From Bauldia sp. (lineage in GTDB: Bacteria; Pseudomonadota; Alphaproteobacteria; Rhizobiales; Kaistiaceae): a stretch of DNA of 64,000 nucleotides. Numbering within the stretch: the first letter of the stretch is position 1; every line of letters begins with the position of its first letter. Under the pieces are notes generated by a model. That model saw only the letters and a list, made by a program, of their open reading frames with translations, made no database searches and was not told the DNA's origin. Location of the stretch: the NCBI GenBank assembly GCA_020849325.1, contig JADLGL010000082.1:1-64000 (forward strand), given 5' to 3'. The position numbers and the translations under genes are program-made. Positions 1 to 8,426 of the stretch are shown one piece after another.

Positions 1-242
1 GAGAGATCGAGGCCGAGCCCGGTGGCGCTCCGCGTGAAGCGCGCTTCCACGCCCTGTTCGGTGGTGCGGCTCATGATGCAGCGGTCGAAGGTGACGCCGT
101 CGATGAGGCTCACCTGGATCAGCCACGGGCCGATCTCGACGCCGGTCGCCGGCGCGTCGGTGGCGACATTGGCCGGCGGCGTCTGGGCGATGGCGGCGGT
201 GGTGGAAAGCGCTACGGCAGCCAGGAGAAACGGAACACGCAT
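1..242 (-). CDS. Secreted hypothetical protein, C-terminus outside window
   Basis: The minus-strand frame opens with ATG at 242 and runs off the left edge, so only about 80 residues are visible. They begin with a typical Sec signal peptide (MRVPFLLAAVALSTTAAIAQ) with a likely cut after AIAQ. The mature part contains the stretch GPWLIQVSLIDGVTFDRC. I do not recognise the family. The plus-strand ORF at 22-306 is its antisense shadow. Start choice rests on the signal peptide alone. Confidence 0.6.
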   Translation of the reverse strand, partial: MRVPFLLAAVALSTTAAIAQTPPANVATDAPATGVEIGPWLIQVSLIDGVTFDRCIMSRTTEQGVEARFTRSATGLGLDL

Positions 243-389
243 CGGGCGACTCCCGTGTCGGTGGATCGGTAGCGGACCAACGCCGGGGTGTGACGCGGGT
301 TCCTAGAGCATGATCCGAAGGAGGGGCTGCCGGTTCTTCGATGAAGATCAGGCTCCATCAAGGACAAAGGCGACGAGCGTGTTCCGACT

Positions 390-1259
390 TCAACGGGTCA
401 CGCTCTGGCCGCGGAAGACGAGGGTCAGCCAGCCGTCGCGGACGATCGAGCGCTGGAGGCGCAAACCGCGCGAGCGGTAGCGGGCGATGATGAAGCGCCG
501 CTGCTGCGGGATGAGGCCCGAGAGCACCACCGTGCCGCCGGAGGCGAGCCGGCGCGCGACGTCCGTGGCGAGCGCGCCGAGCGGGCCGGCGAGGATGTTG
601 GCGACGATGAGATCGAACCTGCCGTCGCGGAGGAGCGGGTGGCGGAAGCCTGCCGCAGTCACCGCTTCGACCGAGCCGCCGACGTGGTTGAGGCGCGCAT
701 TGGAGTTGGCGATCCGCACCGCGACGGGATCGATGTCGCTCGCCAGCACCGGAACGCCCCAGGCTTTCGCCATCGCGATCGCCAGCACGCCCGAACCCGT
801 GCCGAGGTCGAGCGGCGCGCGGAAGCGGCGCGTGCGGCCGAGCCGGTCCAGGACTTCGAGGCAGCCGGCGGTCGTGCCGTGGTGGCCGGTGCCGAACGCC
901 TGCGCCGCCTCGATCTCGACGCCGATTTCGTTGGCGCGGCGCTTTCCGCGGTCGTGGCTGCCGTGGACGAGGAAGCGGCCGGCGCGGACCGGCGGCAGGC
1001 CGCGGAGGCTCTCGGCGACCCAGTCGACATTGGGGAGCTCGCCGATCTCGACCTCGAGCCCGTGACTGAGGGCGACGCCGAAGACGGCATCGGCGAGGTC
1101 CGGGCGCTCGCCGTCCCAGTAGGCCGAGACCGGCCAGCCGTCCGGCTCCTCGAACCAGGAGACGGCGACGTCCTCGCCGGCGGCGGCTTCGATCGCATCG
1201 GCGACGAGCCGGGCGGCTTCGGCGCTCGGGGCGGGCATGATGGCGCGGTATTGGGCCAT
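390..1259 (-). CDS. prmA: Ribosomal protein L11 methyltransferase
   Basis: PrmA trimethylates ribosomal protein L11 in the cytoplasm using S-adenosylmethionine. The 289-residue product has an N-terminal substrate-recognition part (about 1-120) and a Rossmann methyltransferase domain. Its SAM motif DLGTGSGVLAIAMAK follows the family signature AFGTGHHGTT, and VANILAGPL serves as the catalytic-loop motif (most homologues have NILA). Length matches the family. The ORF track starts at 1295, but ATG 1259 (MAQYRAIM) has a CGGAG Shine-Dalgarno seven bases upstream and is preferred. It is transcribed alone here, with a dispersed repeat upstream. Confidence 0.95.
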   Translation of the reverse strand: MAQYRAIMPAPSAEAARLVADAIEAAAGEDVAVSWFEEPDGWPVSAYWDGERPDLADAVFGVALSHGLEVEIGELPNVDWVAESLRGLPPVRAGRFLVHGSHDRGKRRANEIGVEIEAAQAFGTGHHGTTAGCLEVLDRLGRTRRFRAPLDLGTGSGVLAIAMAKAWGVPVLASDIDPVAVRIANSNARLNHVGGSVEAVTAAGFRHPLLRDGRFDLIVANILAGPLGALATDVARRLASGGTVVLSGLIPQQRRFIIARYRSRGLRLQRSIVRDGWLTLVFRGQSVTR

Positions 1260-1394
1260 GTCGAAACTCCGCCGGCGCGGCCGGCCGGCGGGCATCTTCT
1301 AGATCATGAATCCGAGCGGGCGATACGGGGTTCTTCGAAGAGACGGCGCTTCGGAGGGACGCCTCTCTTCGTCGCGCGATTCAACTAGAAGCTG

Positions 1395-1555
1395 AACCTC
1401 TCCCCTGTGGTCCCTGCGGGAGGTCGAACCGGCGCTTCGCCGGTTCGGGTGGGGGTGAGTAGCACGCGAGGCGCCGGCATCGAGGCCGCGACCCCTCCGA
1501 AGGCGGCGGCGCTCCGCGTGCCGCCTTCCGCCTCCCGGCAAAGGGGAGGCTCACG
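1395..1555. repeat. Dispersed intergenic repeat, copy A
   Basis: The 333-base gap between prmA and the ArsR gene holds no credible gene. It holds a GC-rich element that opens with CCTCTCCCCTGTGG and closes with CAAAGGGGAGG, so its ends are roughly inverted. Internal hairpins include CCGGCGCTTCGCCGG. Related elements with the same CTCCCC/GGGGAG termini lie at about 6540, 10690 and 63105. It resembles the mobile palindromic repeats common between Rhizobiales genes. Boundaries are approximate. Confidence 0.6.
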
Positions 1556-1592
1556 ATGACGGATGATCGCCACCGCCCAGCCCATCGGATTC

Positions 1593-1925
1593 CTACCGCG
1601 GCGTGGTCCCCCGTTTCCCACGCGCGATCTCGGTCGCGAGTGCGTCGAAGCGGTGGGTCCAGAAGGCGCGGAAGCGGTCGAGCCAGGCGTCGACTTCGGC
1701 GAGCGGAGCGGGGTCGATGGCATAGAGCCGGCGGGCGCCGGCCGGACGGACGGTGGCGAAGCCGGATTCGCGCAGCACCTTCAGGTGCTGGCTCACCGCC
1801 GCCTGGGTGATGCCGAACTCCCGCCCGACGACTTCGACGACCTCGCCAGAGGCGTGCTCCCGCTCCGCGAGGAGTTCGAGGATGCGCCGCCGGACGGGGT
1901 CGCCGAGGACGTCGAAGGCGTGCAT
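1593..1925 (-). CDS. ArsR-family winged-helix transcriptional regulator
   Basis: A 110-residue ArsR/SmtB-type repressor. Residues about 1-80 form the wHTH (MHAFDVLGDPVRRRILELL, then the recognition helix ITQAAVSQHLKVLRESG). The C-terminal extension has a DxWxxRFxxFW pattern found in regulators paired with SRPBCC/AHSA1 proteins. No metal-binding CxC motif is seen, so it is not an obvious metal sensor. Its ATG directly follows the TGA of the upstream SRPBCC gene (TGAATG), so the two are cotranscribed and probably coupled. It likely binds the palindrome in the operon promoter. Confidence 0.92.
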   Translation of the reverse strand: MHAFDVLGDPVRRRILELLAEREHASGEVVEVVGREFGITQAAVSQHLKVLRESGFATVRPAGARRLYAIDPAPLAEVDAWLDRFRAFWTHRFDALATEIARGKRGTTPR

Positions 1926-2570
1926 TCAGCCCCCGGGCGCCGCTTCGCCGGTGTAGAATTTCCGGCTGTTCTCGGCCGAGGCAAACGCTTCGTCGCGCGC
2001 GGTGCCCGCGGCGATGTCGGCGCGGCCCCACGCTTCGCTCGCCTCGCGGATATAGGCGAGGCCCTCGGGCGATGCCGGCCACTCCGCCGCGGCCTGACCC
2101 GGCCGCGCGGCGTCGGGGTTGGCGAGATGGAGGCCAAAACCCATGAAGGCGAGGTCCCAGCCGATGCCGACGGCGCCGGCTCCATACTGCGGCCACATCG
2201 GGTTGAGCTCGGCGCTGTGCTCCAGCGTCAGGCGTGTGCCGTTGCCCTCGGGCGCGAGGGTCAGCACCACCCAGGAGACGCCGCCGCCGAACTCCCAGGT
2301 TGCGGCGATGCGGCGGTGCGGATCGCACGCGGTGATCGTGCCGCCGGCATTGCCGGTGAACTGGTAGCGGCCGCCGAGTTTCAGGTCGCCGGTCACCGGC
2401 AGGAAGGAACGCGCCAGGCGCTCCGGTCGGGTGAGGGCGTCCCAGAGATCCGGGGCGTCCGTATCGTATACGCGGGAAAGGACGACCGCCTTGCCGGGCT
2501 TGCCGTCGATCTCGACGTTCTTGACCTCGTGGACCGTGCCGCGCAGGCCGGCAATCAGGGGGGAATTCAC
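1926..2570 (-). CDS. SRPBCC (AHSA1-like) domain protein
   Basis: This 214-residue protein has the Bet v1-like hydrophobic-pocket fold of the activator-of-Hsp90 type. Signature segments are VLSRVYDTDAPDLWDALT near residue 30, FLPVTGDLKLGGRYQF near 57 and the aromatic strand GGVSWVVLTLAPEGNGTRL. The C-terminal 60 residues are longer than the minimal domain. It starts at GTG with GGAG eight bases upstream. It is the first gene of a two-gene operon with the ArsR-type regulator. Such pairs are common in actinobacteria and rhizobia, but the ligand is not known. Confidence 0.9.
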   Translation of the reverse strand: MNSPLIAGLRGTVHEVKNVEIDGKPGKAVVLSRVYDTDAPDLWDALTRPERLARSFLPVTGDLKLGGRYQFTGNAGGTITACDPHRRIAATWEFGGGVSWVVLTLAPEGNGTRLTLEHSAELNPMWPQYGAGAVGIGWDLAFMGFGLHLANPDAARPGQAAAEWPASPEGLAYIREASEAWGRADIAAGTARDEAFASAENSRKFYTGEAAPGG

Positions 2571-2590
2571 GCGCGCGTCTCCGTGTTCAT

Positions 2591-2632
2591 ATCAATGGAC
2601 GCTTATATAAGCATCGACTGATACAATGTCGA
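2591..2632 (-). promoter_or_regulatory. Promoter with overlapping ArsR-type operator
   Basis: On the minus strand a -35 TCGACA (2632-2627) and a -10 TATATA (2609-2604) are separated by 17 bases. The -10 lies inside a perfect 12-base palindrome, GCTTATATAAGC (2601-2612). That palindrome is nested in a second symmetric pair with the same centre, ATCA (2591-2594) and TGAT (2619-2622). The site is 20 bases upstream of the SRPBCC start. It is the likely autorepression operator of the downstream ArsR regulator. Sequence is direct; function is inferred. Confidence 0.7.
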
Positions 2633-2658
2633 GGGTGCGCGTGGGCGGAGCGCCGCCG

Positions 2659-3390
2659 TCACGGGACGACGACGCGGAAGCTCCCCTGGAAGGCGCCCCA
2701 TGGATTGGTCGAGATGCCGTTGCGGACCATGCCCTGGTAGGCCGACTGGCCGGCAGCGATCTCGATGGTGACGAGGCCGCCGGTGGTGGAGATCGCGCCG
2801 GCATGAACGCCCGCGGCGCAGATCGAGGAATCGTCGGTGTAAGGGCCGGCGCCCCACACGGCGGCCGGCGTCGCGTCGCCGAGGGCGGGGCAGATGAAGC
2901 CGTAGCGCGTGCCGTTGTTGCCGCGGAGCGTGCGGGCGTTGTCGCCCCAGGTGATCCGCTCGGTGGTCGCGGCCGGAGGCGTGCGGACCGGGCAGCCGAA
3001 CTCCATGCATTCGGCGAGGAAATCGCGGATGTCCGAGCCGAGATTGGGGCGGCTCGTATTGACGTTGATGACGACGAGGACGCGCTTCGCGCCGGGGGCA
3101 TCCACCTCGGGGGTGTCGTCGTCGGCGACGCAATAGACCCAGAGGTTGAGGTCGTCGGCGCCGGCTTCGACGTACCAGGTGTCTTCGCCGGTCACGATGC
3201 CGCCGAGACCGAAGCCGGAAATGGCGGCGTTCACGGCGGTGCGGGCATCGGCGAGGCACGCGGCGGGCGAGACGGCGGACCAGCGGAAATTGTTGTAGGT
3301 CTCGACCGCCTGCTGCGCCGACGCGCCGCCGGACGACGCCCCGAAGGCGAGCGCGGCGACGAGCGCCAGGGCTGCGGATCTCAAGGACAT
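2659..3390 (-). CDS. Secreted LCCL-domain protein
   Basis: 243 residues with a signal peptide (MSLRSAALALVAALAFGASSGGASAQ). A central region of about 130 residues of unknown fold contains two cysteines in an ECMEFGCP segment. The C-terminal part (about 155-240) looks like an LCCL module: VWGAGPYTDDSSICAAGVHA, then GGLVTIEIAAGQSAYQGM and NGISTNPWGAFQGSF. LCCL is a small extracellular module best known from Limulus factor C and cochlin and is scattered in proteobacterial secreted proteins. ATG 3390 is chosen because it begins the signal peptide; the ORF track extends 97 residues too far upstream. Ligand unknown. Confidence 0.8.
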   Translation of the reverse strand: MSLRSAALALVAALAFGASSGGASAQQAVETYNNFRWSAVSPAACLADARTAVNAAISGFGLGGIVTGEDTWYVEAGADDLNLWVYCVADDDTPEVDAPGAKRVLVVINVNTSRPNLGSDIRDFLAECMEFGCPVRTPPAATTERITWGDNARTLRGNNGTRYGFICPALGDATPAAVWGAGPYTDDSSICAAGVHAGAISTTGGLVTIEIAAGQSAYQGMVRNGISTNPWGAFQGSFRVVVP

Positions 3391-3567
3391 TTCGGATACC
3401 CCCCCGCCACGCACCCGGTTCGCCCGCGCGCCGGACCGTGGATGCTCCGGACCATAAACGGGGCGGCAACGCCTTGACAAATAGATTGGCGAGGCAACGG
3501 AATCCGCCCCTCGACCGTTGACGAGGCGACGCCGTCGCCCGCTTGTTCCTGCGTTTCGGAGGCTCGC

Positions 3568-4509
3568 ATGCCTGCGCGTGCTTACTGGTCGGGGCAGATT
3601 CGTCTCGCCCTCGTGTCGATCCCGGTGCAGCTGTTCTCGGCGACCAAGACCGCCGCGCGGGTGTCGTTCAACCAGATCCACCGCGATAGCGGGAAGCGCA
3701 TCCGCTACGACAAGGTGGTGCCCGGCGTCGGCTCGGTGGAGCCCGACCAGATCATCAAGGGCTACGAGATCGAGAAGGGCAAATACGTCCTGTTCGAGGA
3801 CGACGAGATCGAGAACCTCAAGATGGAGGCGAAGCGGACGATCGACCTCGTCCAGTTCGTCGACGAGGACGAGATCGACCCGGTCTATTTCGACAAGCCG
3901 CTCTACGTCGCGCCCGATGACGACGACGTTGCCGGCGAGGCCTATGTCGTCATCCGCGATGCGCTGAAGAAGACCGGCAAGGTGGGGCTCGGCCAGATGG
4001 TCGTCCGCGGCAAGGCGAGCGTCGTGGCGCTGAAGCCATACGGGAAAGGCCTCATCATCGAGACGCTCCGCTACGAGGACGAGATCGCGAAGGCCGACCA
4101 GTTCTACGACAGCGTGCCGAACGTGAAGCCCGACGAGGAACTCACCGGCATGGCCGAGGACCTCATCAAGCGGAAGGCAAAGCCGTTCGATCCGAAGGCG
4201 TTCAAGGACCCGTACGACGCGAAGCTGCGCGAGCTGATCCAGGCCAAGATCGACGAACGGCCGCTCGAGGAGGTCGACGAGCCGGAGGTCGGCGCGCAGG
4301 TCATCAACCTCATGGACGCCCTCAAGCGCTCGATGGAGAGCGCCGGCGCCGCGAACCGGAAGCCGAAGAAGGCCGCCGCCAAGTCGGCCGAGCCGGCCGA
4401 GGAGAAGAGCGAGCAGGCCGCTCCGAAGCGCGCCGGGAAGGCCAAGGCGCCCGCGAAAGCCGCTGCGGAGGAGAAGAAGCCCGCCGCGAAGAGCCGCAAG
4501 GCGGCGTAG
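3568..4509 (+). CDS. ku: Non-homologous end joining protein Ku
   Basis: Homodimeric bacterial Ku binds DNA double-strand ends and recruits LigD. The product starts with the family hallmark AYWSGQIRLALVSIPVQL and continues through the beta-barrel core (RVSFNQIHRDSGKRIRYDKVV, VYFDKPLYVAP). It ends in a tail of about 60 residues made almost only of Lys, Ala, Glu and Pro. Such basic tails are known in Ku proteins to modulate DNA threading and LigD stimulation. ATG 3568 has GGAGG a few bases upstream. It is codirectional with ligD 245 bases downstream. A TTGACA hexamer at 3474 has no matching -10. Confidence 0.97.
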   Translation: MPARAYWSGQIRLALVSIPVQLFSATKTAARVSFNQIHRDSGKRIRYDKVVPGVGSVEPDQIIKGYEIEKGKYVLFEDDEIENLKMEAKRTIDLVQFVDEDEIDPVYFDKPLYVAPDDDDVAGEAYVVIRDALKKTGKVGLGQMVVRGKASVVALKPYGKGLIIETLRYEDEIAKADQFYDSVPNVKPDEELTGMAEDLIKRKAKPFDPKAFKDPYDAKLRELIQAKIDERPLEEVDEPEVGAQVINLMDALKRSMESAGAANRKPKKAAAKSAEPAEEKSEQAAPKRAGKAKAPAKAAAEEKKPAAKSRKAA

Positions 4510-4754
4510 GACCGGTCGACCTCACCATTTCAGACTGTCGTCCGGGGCCGTGCAGCGGAACCCGGGACCTTTTCGCCTGGCACGGCCGGGGTTCCACGCC
4601 GGCCTGTGCGCCGCCGTGCCATGAGAACAAGGTTTCGGCTCTCCGCTTCGCTCCGGCCGGAACGAGGACTTTTGTTGGACGAGGAGTACGTGCCCCATCG
4701 GCAGGTGCCGAACGCCGCTCCGCAGCGTTATCGTAGCGCGACCGCGGAGCTGAC
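4510..4754. repeat. ku-ligD spacer with dispersed repeat family 2, copy 1
   Basis: No gene is seen in this 245-base spacer. A segment at about 4613-4665 recurs almost unchanged at 36026-36078, downstream of metG. Thirty bases (4636-4665 and 36049-36078) are identical, including TCTCCGCTTCGCTCCGGCCG. Upstream lie GC-rich inverted segments around CACGGCCGGGGTTCC. The spacer ends with CGGAG five bases before the ligD start. Confidence 0.6.
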
Positions 4755-7664
4755 ATGGCCGACGATCTCCTCAAAACCTACCGCGAGAAGCGGAACTTCA
4801 GGAAGACCGCCGAGCCCGGCGGTGGCGCGCAGAAGCGGAAGGCCGGTGGCAACCGCTATCTCATCCAGAAGCACGCGGCGACGCGGCTTCATTTCGACCT
4901 CCGGCTCGAGAAGGACGGCGTCCTGAAAAGCTGGGCGGTGACGCGCGGCCCGAGCCTCGACCCCGCCGACAAGCGCCTCGCCGTCCGCACCGAAGACCAT
5001 CCGCTCGACTATGGCGACTTCGAGGGCACGATCCCGAAGGGCGAGTATGGCGGCGGCACGGTGATGCTGTGGGACGAGGGCACCTGGGAACCGCTGCCGG
5101 GCGAGGACAAGCTCGATGAGGGGAAGCTGAAATTCCGCCTCGACGGCGCGCGCCTCAAGGGCAACTGGATGCTCGTCCGCCTCAAGAACAACAGGGACAA
5201 GAAAAGCCGGGCGGAAAACTGGCTCCTCTTCAAGGAGCGCGACGGTTTTGCCTCCACCGAGGGCGTCCCCATCGTCGAGCGGGCGATGACGTCGGTCCGG
5301 TCAGGGCGGACGATGGAGGAGATCGCCGAAGGCAACGACGAGTGGACCCGCGCCGGGCGGCGGACGAAGGAGCCGGCCGCCGACGCCGCCGCGAAGAAGG
5401 CGGCGCGGGCACCGGACGCCTCCATCGCGATGCCGAAATTCGTCGATCCGATGATGGCGACGCTCGTCGATGCCGCGCCTGCCGGCGACGAGTGGGTGCA
5501 CGAGATCAAGTATGACGGCTACCGCGCGATCGCGGCCATGGCCGGCGGCCGCGTGAAGATTTTCACCCGCAACGGCCTCGACTGGACGGACCGATTTGCC
5601 GGCCTCGTGCCGGCGATCGCGGACCTGCCGGCGAAGTCCGCGCTCCTCGACGGCGAGGTGGCGGTGCCGGGCGCGGACGGGCAGACCGACTTCGCGGCGC
5701 TCCAGCAAGCGATGGGGAACGAGGGGCGGGGCAGGGGCCTCGTCTACCACCTCTTCGACCTCCTCGAACTCGACGGCGCGGATCTCCGGAAGCTGCCGCT
5801 CCTCGAACGGAAGGCGAAGCTGGCAGAACTCCTCCGCGGCAGCCCGAAAGCCGGGCCGCTCCTCTATTCCGACCACGTCCTCGGCCACGGCGTCGAGGTC
5901 TACGCCCACGCCGAGAAGATGAAGCTCGAAGGCATCGTCTCGAAGCGGGCGGATTCGATCTACCGCTCCGAGCGATCGAAGGCGTGGCTCAAGGTGAAGA
6001 CCGGCAGCGACGACGAGTTTCTGGTCGTCGGCTGGGAGCCGTCGCCGGTGAAGGGCAAGCACTTCGCGGCGCTGCTTCTGGCGACCCGCGAGGGCCGGAA
6101 GCTGGTGTATCGCGGCAAAGTCGGCTCGGGGTTCGGCGCGCGGGAGCAGGAGCAACTGTGGCCCGAGATCGAGAAGCGGGCGGTGAAGGATGCGCCCGTC
6201 GAGGTGCCGAAGGAGTTCGTCCGCAACGCGAAATTCGTGAAGCCGGAGCTGGTGGTGACGGTCGCCTATCGCGGCATCTCGTCGGACGACCTGTTGCGCC
6301 AGGCGAGCTTCAAGGGGCTGCGGCGGGACAAGGGCGCGAAGGAGGTGGATGCGCTCGACGAGGCGATGCCGGTTCGGGAGGTGGAAGGCGGGGAGGTGGA
6401 GGGCGGGGACTCCGGAATTGAACCGCGTGGGAAGCCCGCACGGTCCAGGCGTGGCGCGAAAGCCGCCCCGCGGGTTGGGGTTGGGGCGGAGAGAGCCGTG
6501 GAGACCGAGATGGTGGCAAAGCCGAAACGGAGATCCAGCTCCCCCCTTGTGGGGGAGCCGGCTTCGCGAGGCGGAGCCGACGCGAAACCGGAGGGGGAAG
6601 GGCCGCGCCGCAAATCCGGGGCGGGGGAGGAGGACAGTCCCCACCCCAACCCGTCGCGCGCCGCGCGCCGCGTTGGACCTCCGCACAAGGGTGAGGTCGA
6701 AGAGACGGCCGAAGCGGAGCACGCCAGGCAGGCCTCCGCGCCTCCCAAGCGAAAGCTCAGCATCATCACCATCGAGCGGGACAAGGACGCGAACGCGATC
6801 CAGATCGAGGGGGTGAAGGTCACCAACCCCAACCGCATCCTCTTCCCCGACAAAAAGATCACGAAGCGGCAGCTGATCGAGTACCAGCTCGCGATCGCGG
6901 ACCGCATCCTGCCGCACATCGCCGGCCGGCCGCTCAGCCTCGTGCGCTGCCCGCGCGGCGCCGGGGAGGACTGTTTCTACCAGAAGCACGCCAGCGAGGG
7001 TTTCCCGACCGAGTTCAGGCCGATCGAGATCGCCGAACGCGACGGGACCGACACCTACCTCTACATCGAAGACAGACAGGGCCTCGTCGCCGCCGTGCAG
7101 ATGGGCGCGCTCGAGCTCCACGTCTGGGGCAGCCACGTGAAGACGCTGGAGAAGCCCGACCGCCTCGTCTTCGATTTCGACCCCGACGAGGCCATCCCGT
7201 TCCAGGCAGTGAAGGACGGCGCGCTCGAGATGCGCGACCGGCTGAAGGCGCTGAAGCTCGACTCCTTCTGCATGACGACCGGTGGCAAGGGCCTCCACGT
7301 CGTCGTCCCGCTGATGCCAAAGCACGGCTGGGACCACATCCGCGGCTTTGCCGAGGCGATGGCGCGGATCATGGCGCAGGAGGACCCGAAGCGTTACCTC
7401 GCCGTGATGTCGAAGAAGGAACGGAAAGGCCGCATCTTCATCGACTACCTCCGCAACGGGAGAGGCGCGACCGCCATCGGCCCGTACTCGACCCGTGCGC
7501 GGAAGGGCGCGCCGATCGCGTGGCCGGTGACCTGGAAGGCGCTCGACACGCTGGAGAACGCGCACCCGGTGACGGTGGATGGGTATGCCGAGCGGCTCAG
7601 GGAGGAGAGGGGGGATCCGTGGCTGGGGTATTTCGAGGTGCGGCAGGTGTTGCCGTTGGGGTAA
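4755..7664 (+). CDS. ligD: Multifunctional NHEJ DNA ligase LigD
   Basis: 969 residues in the order phosphoesterase, ATP-dependent ligase, polymerase/primase. The phosphoesterase (about 35-160) has its metal and phosphate ligands at H40, H46, D48, R50 and H82 in KHAATRLHFDLRLEKDG and EDHPLDYGDFEG. The ligase has nucleotidyl-acceptor Lys252 in HEIKYDGYRA. The polymerase begins near 685 (TNPNRILFPDKKITKRQL) and has catalytic FDFDPD near 806. Together with Ku it ends-processes, fills and seals double-strand breaks. The linker at about 594-655 is abnormal: it is an in-frame copy of the dispersed intergenic repeat. GGAG lies five bases before the ATG. Confidence 0.97.
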   Translation: MADDLLKTYREKRNFRKTAEPGGGAQKRKAGGNRYLIQKHAATRLHFDLRLEKDGVLKSWAVTRGPSLDPADKRLAVRTEDHPLDYGDFEGTIPKGEYGGGTVMLWDEGTWEPLPGEDKLDEGKLKFRLDGARLKGNWMLVRLKNNRDKKSRAENWLLFKERDGFASTEGVPIVERAMTSVRSGRTMEEIAEGNDEWTRAGRRTKEPAADAAAKKAARAPDASIAMPKFVDPMMATLVDAAPAGDEWVHEIKYDGYRAIAAMAGGRVKIFTRNGLDWTDRFAGLVPAIADLPAKSALLDGEVAVPGADGQTDFAALQQAMGNEGRGRGLVYHLFDLLELDGADLRKLPLLERKAKLAELLRGSPKAGPLLYSDHVLGHGVEVYAHAEKMKLEGIVSKRADSIYRSERSKAWLKVKTGSDDEFLVVGWEPSPVKGKHFAALLLATREGRKLVYRGKVGSGFGAREQEQLWPEIEKRAVKDAPVEVPKEFVRNAKFVKPELVVTVAYRGISSDDLLRQASFKGLRRDKGAKEVDALDEAMPVREVEGGEVEGGDSGIEPRGKPARSRRGAKAAPRVGVGAERAVETEMVAKPKRRSSSPLVGEPASRGGADAKPEGEGPRRKSGAGEEDSPHPNPSRAARRVGPPHKGEVEETAEAEHARQASAPPKRKLSIITIERDKDANAIQIEGVKVTNPNRILFPDKKITKRQLIEYQLAIADRILPHIAGRPLSLVRCPRGAGEDCFYQKHASEGFPTEFRPIEIAERDGTDTYLYIEDRQGLVAAVQMGALELHVWGSHVKTLEKPDRLVFDFDPDEAIPFQAVKDGALEMRDRLKALKLDSFCMTTGGKGLHVVVPLMPKHGWDHIRGFAEAMARIMAQEDPKRYLAVMSKKERKGRIFIDYLRNGRGATAIGPYSTRARKGAPIAWPVTWKALDTLENAHPVTVDGYAERLREERGDPWLGYFEVRQVLPLG
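6538..6700. repeat. Dispersed repeat copy B inside ligD
   Basis: The DNA opens with CTCCCCCCTTGTGGGGGAG, contains CCCCACCCCAACCC, and ends near GCACAAGGGTGAGG, the same layout as the intergenic copies. Here it is read as protein (SSSPLVGEPASRGGADAKPE and onward) between the ligase and polymerase domains without breaking the frame. Ends are approximate. Confidence 0.6.
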
Positions 7665-7730
7665 GGCGGGTGCAGAACCATCTGGTGTTCCGTGCTGGTG
7701 GCCGCACCAGAGCCTTCGTTGGTGTCCAGA

Positions 7731-8426
7731 ATGCCGCTGATTGAGTATGAGATAGTCACAGCCGACATTGTTATGAATCAAGTTTTCCACCGACCGATCT
7801 TCGACTGGGAGAGGGCGGCCCGGAAATTCTTTGCGACGGTTTACGATGCAATTAGCCCCAAGTATCCCATCTCGGCGCGTGAGCTATCCCTAAGCCAGAG
7901 CATCGTACTTAGCGATGTATCGTCGCGATACAGCATTTTTGGCGGAAATAGTTCGGTCTATCTTAATCCGGACAAAGTCGGAGCGAACTTCGTTGGTATT
8001 CAGTCGCGCGATATTGAGACAGCGATGGATATACAAACCGCGGTTCAGGAACGCTTCGACAGCGAATTTCCGGAGTGTATGGTGAGATCAGTCGAATATC
8101 GTTGGGTAGGCCATGTGAGGTTAAGAGATCGCGCGGTTGGCGATTATCTCGCGACCTTCGCCCCACAGCTTTCCGGCAGGCCCGAGATTACTGATTTCGC
8201 GTACAAGCCTGGGATCAGGTTTAGACTGTCGCGTGCGCAACCTACGGCCGAGTTCGAGCTTACAGCAGAGAGGAGCTTGGCGTTCGACGACGCACTGTTC
8301 ATATCGCGAGCTATAAGTCTCGGGCTTCCCGACGGGCCTGGAACCTTCGCCAAGCGCTTAGCACTCCTTGTCGAGTTTGATGAAATCGGTCTGCGCTGCG
8401 CCAATCTCACATCGAGTCGAACATGA
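7731..8426 (+). CDS. Hypothetical protein upstream of Xre/RES pair
   Basis: 231 residues from ATG 7731 (MPLIEYEIVTADIVMNQVF); the track start GTG 7692 adds 13 residues with a less convincing sequence. I cannot assign a family. It has no signal peptide or membrane segment and looks like an alpha/beta cytoplasmic protein. A weak resemblance in layout to TIGR04255-type proteins was considered but not established. The last four bases overlap the antitoxin start (ATGA), so it is part of the same transcript. GC content and codon use are clearly lower than in ligD, indicating recent acquisition. Confidence 0.7.
   Translation: MPLIEYEIVTADIVMNQVFHRPIFDWERAARKFFATVYDAISPKYPISARELSLSQSIVLSDVSSRYSIFGGNSSVYLNPDKVGANFVGIQSRDIETAMDIQTAVQERFDSEFPECMVRSVEYRWVGHVRLRDRAVGDYLATFAPQLSGRPEITDFAYKPGIRFRLSRAQPTAEFELTAERSLAFDDALFISRAISLGLPDGPGTFAKRLALLVEFDEIGLRCANLTSSRT

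Noticed and set aside
3474-3479. Perfect TTGACA upstream of ku
   Set aside because: No -10-like hexamer at 15-18 bases, and no GGAAC-type ECF motif at suitable spacing, so no promoter is called.
5301-7790. Minus-strand ORF of 829 residues
   Set aside because: Antisense shadow of ligD, His/Arg/Leu-rich without motifs.
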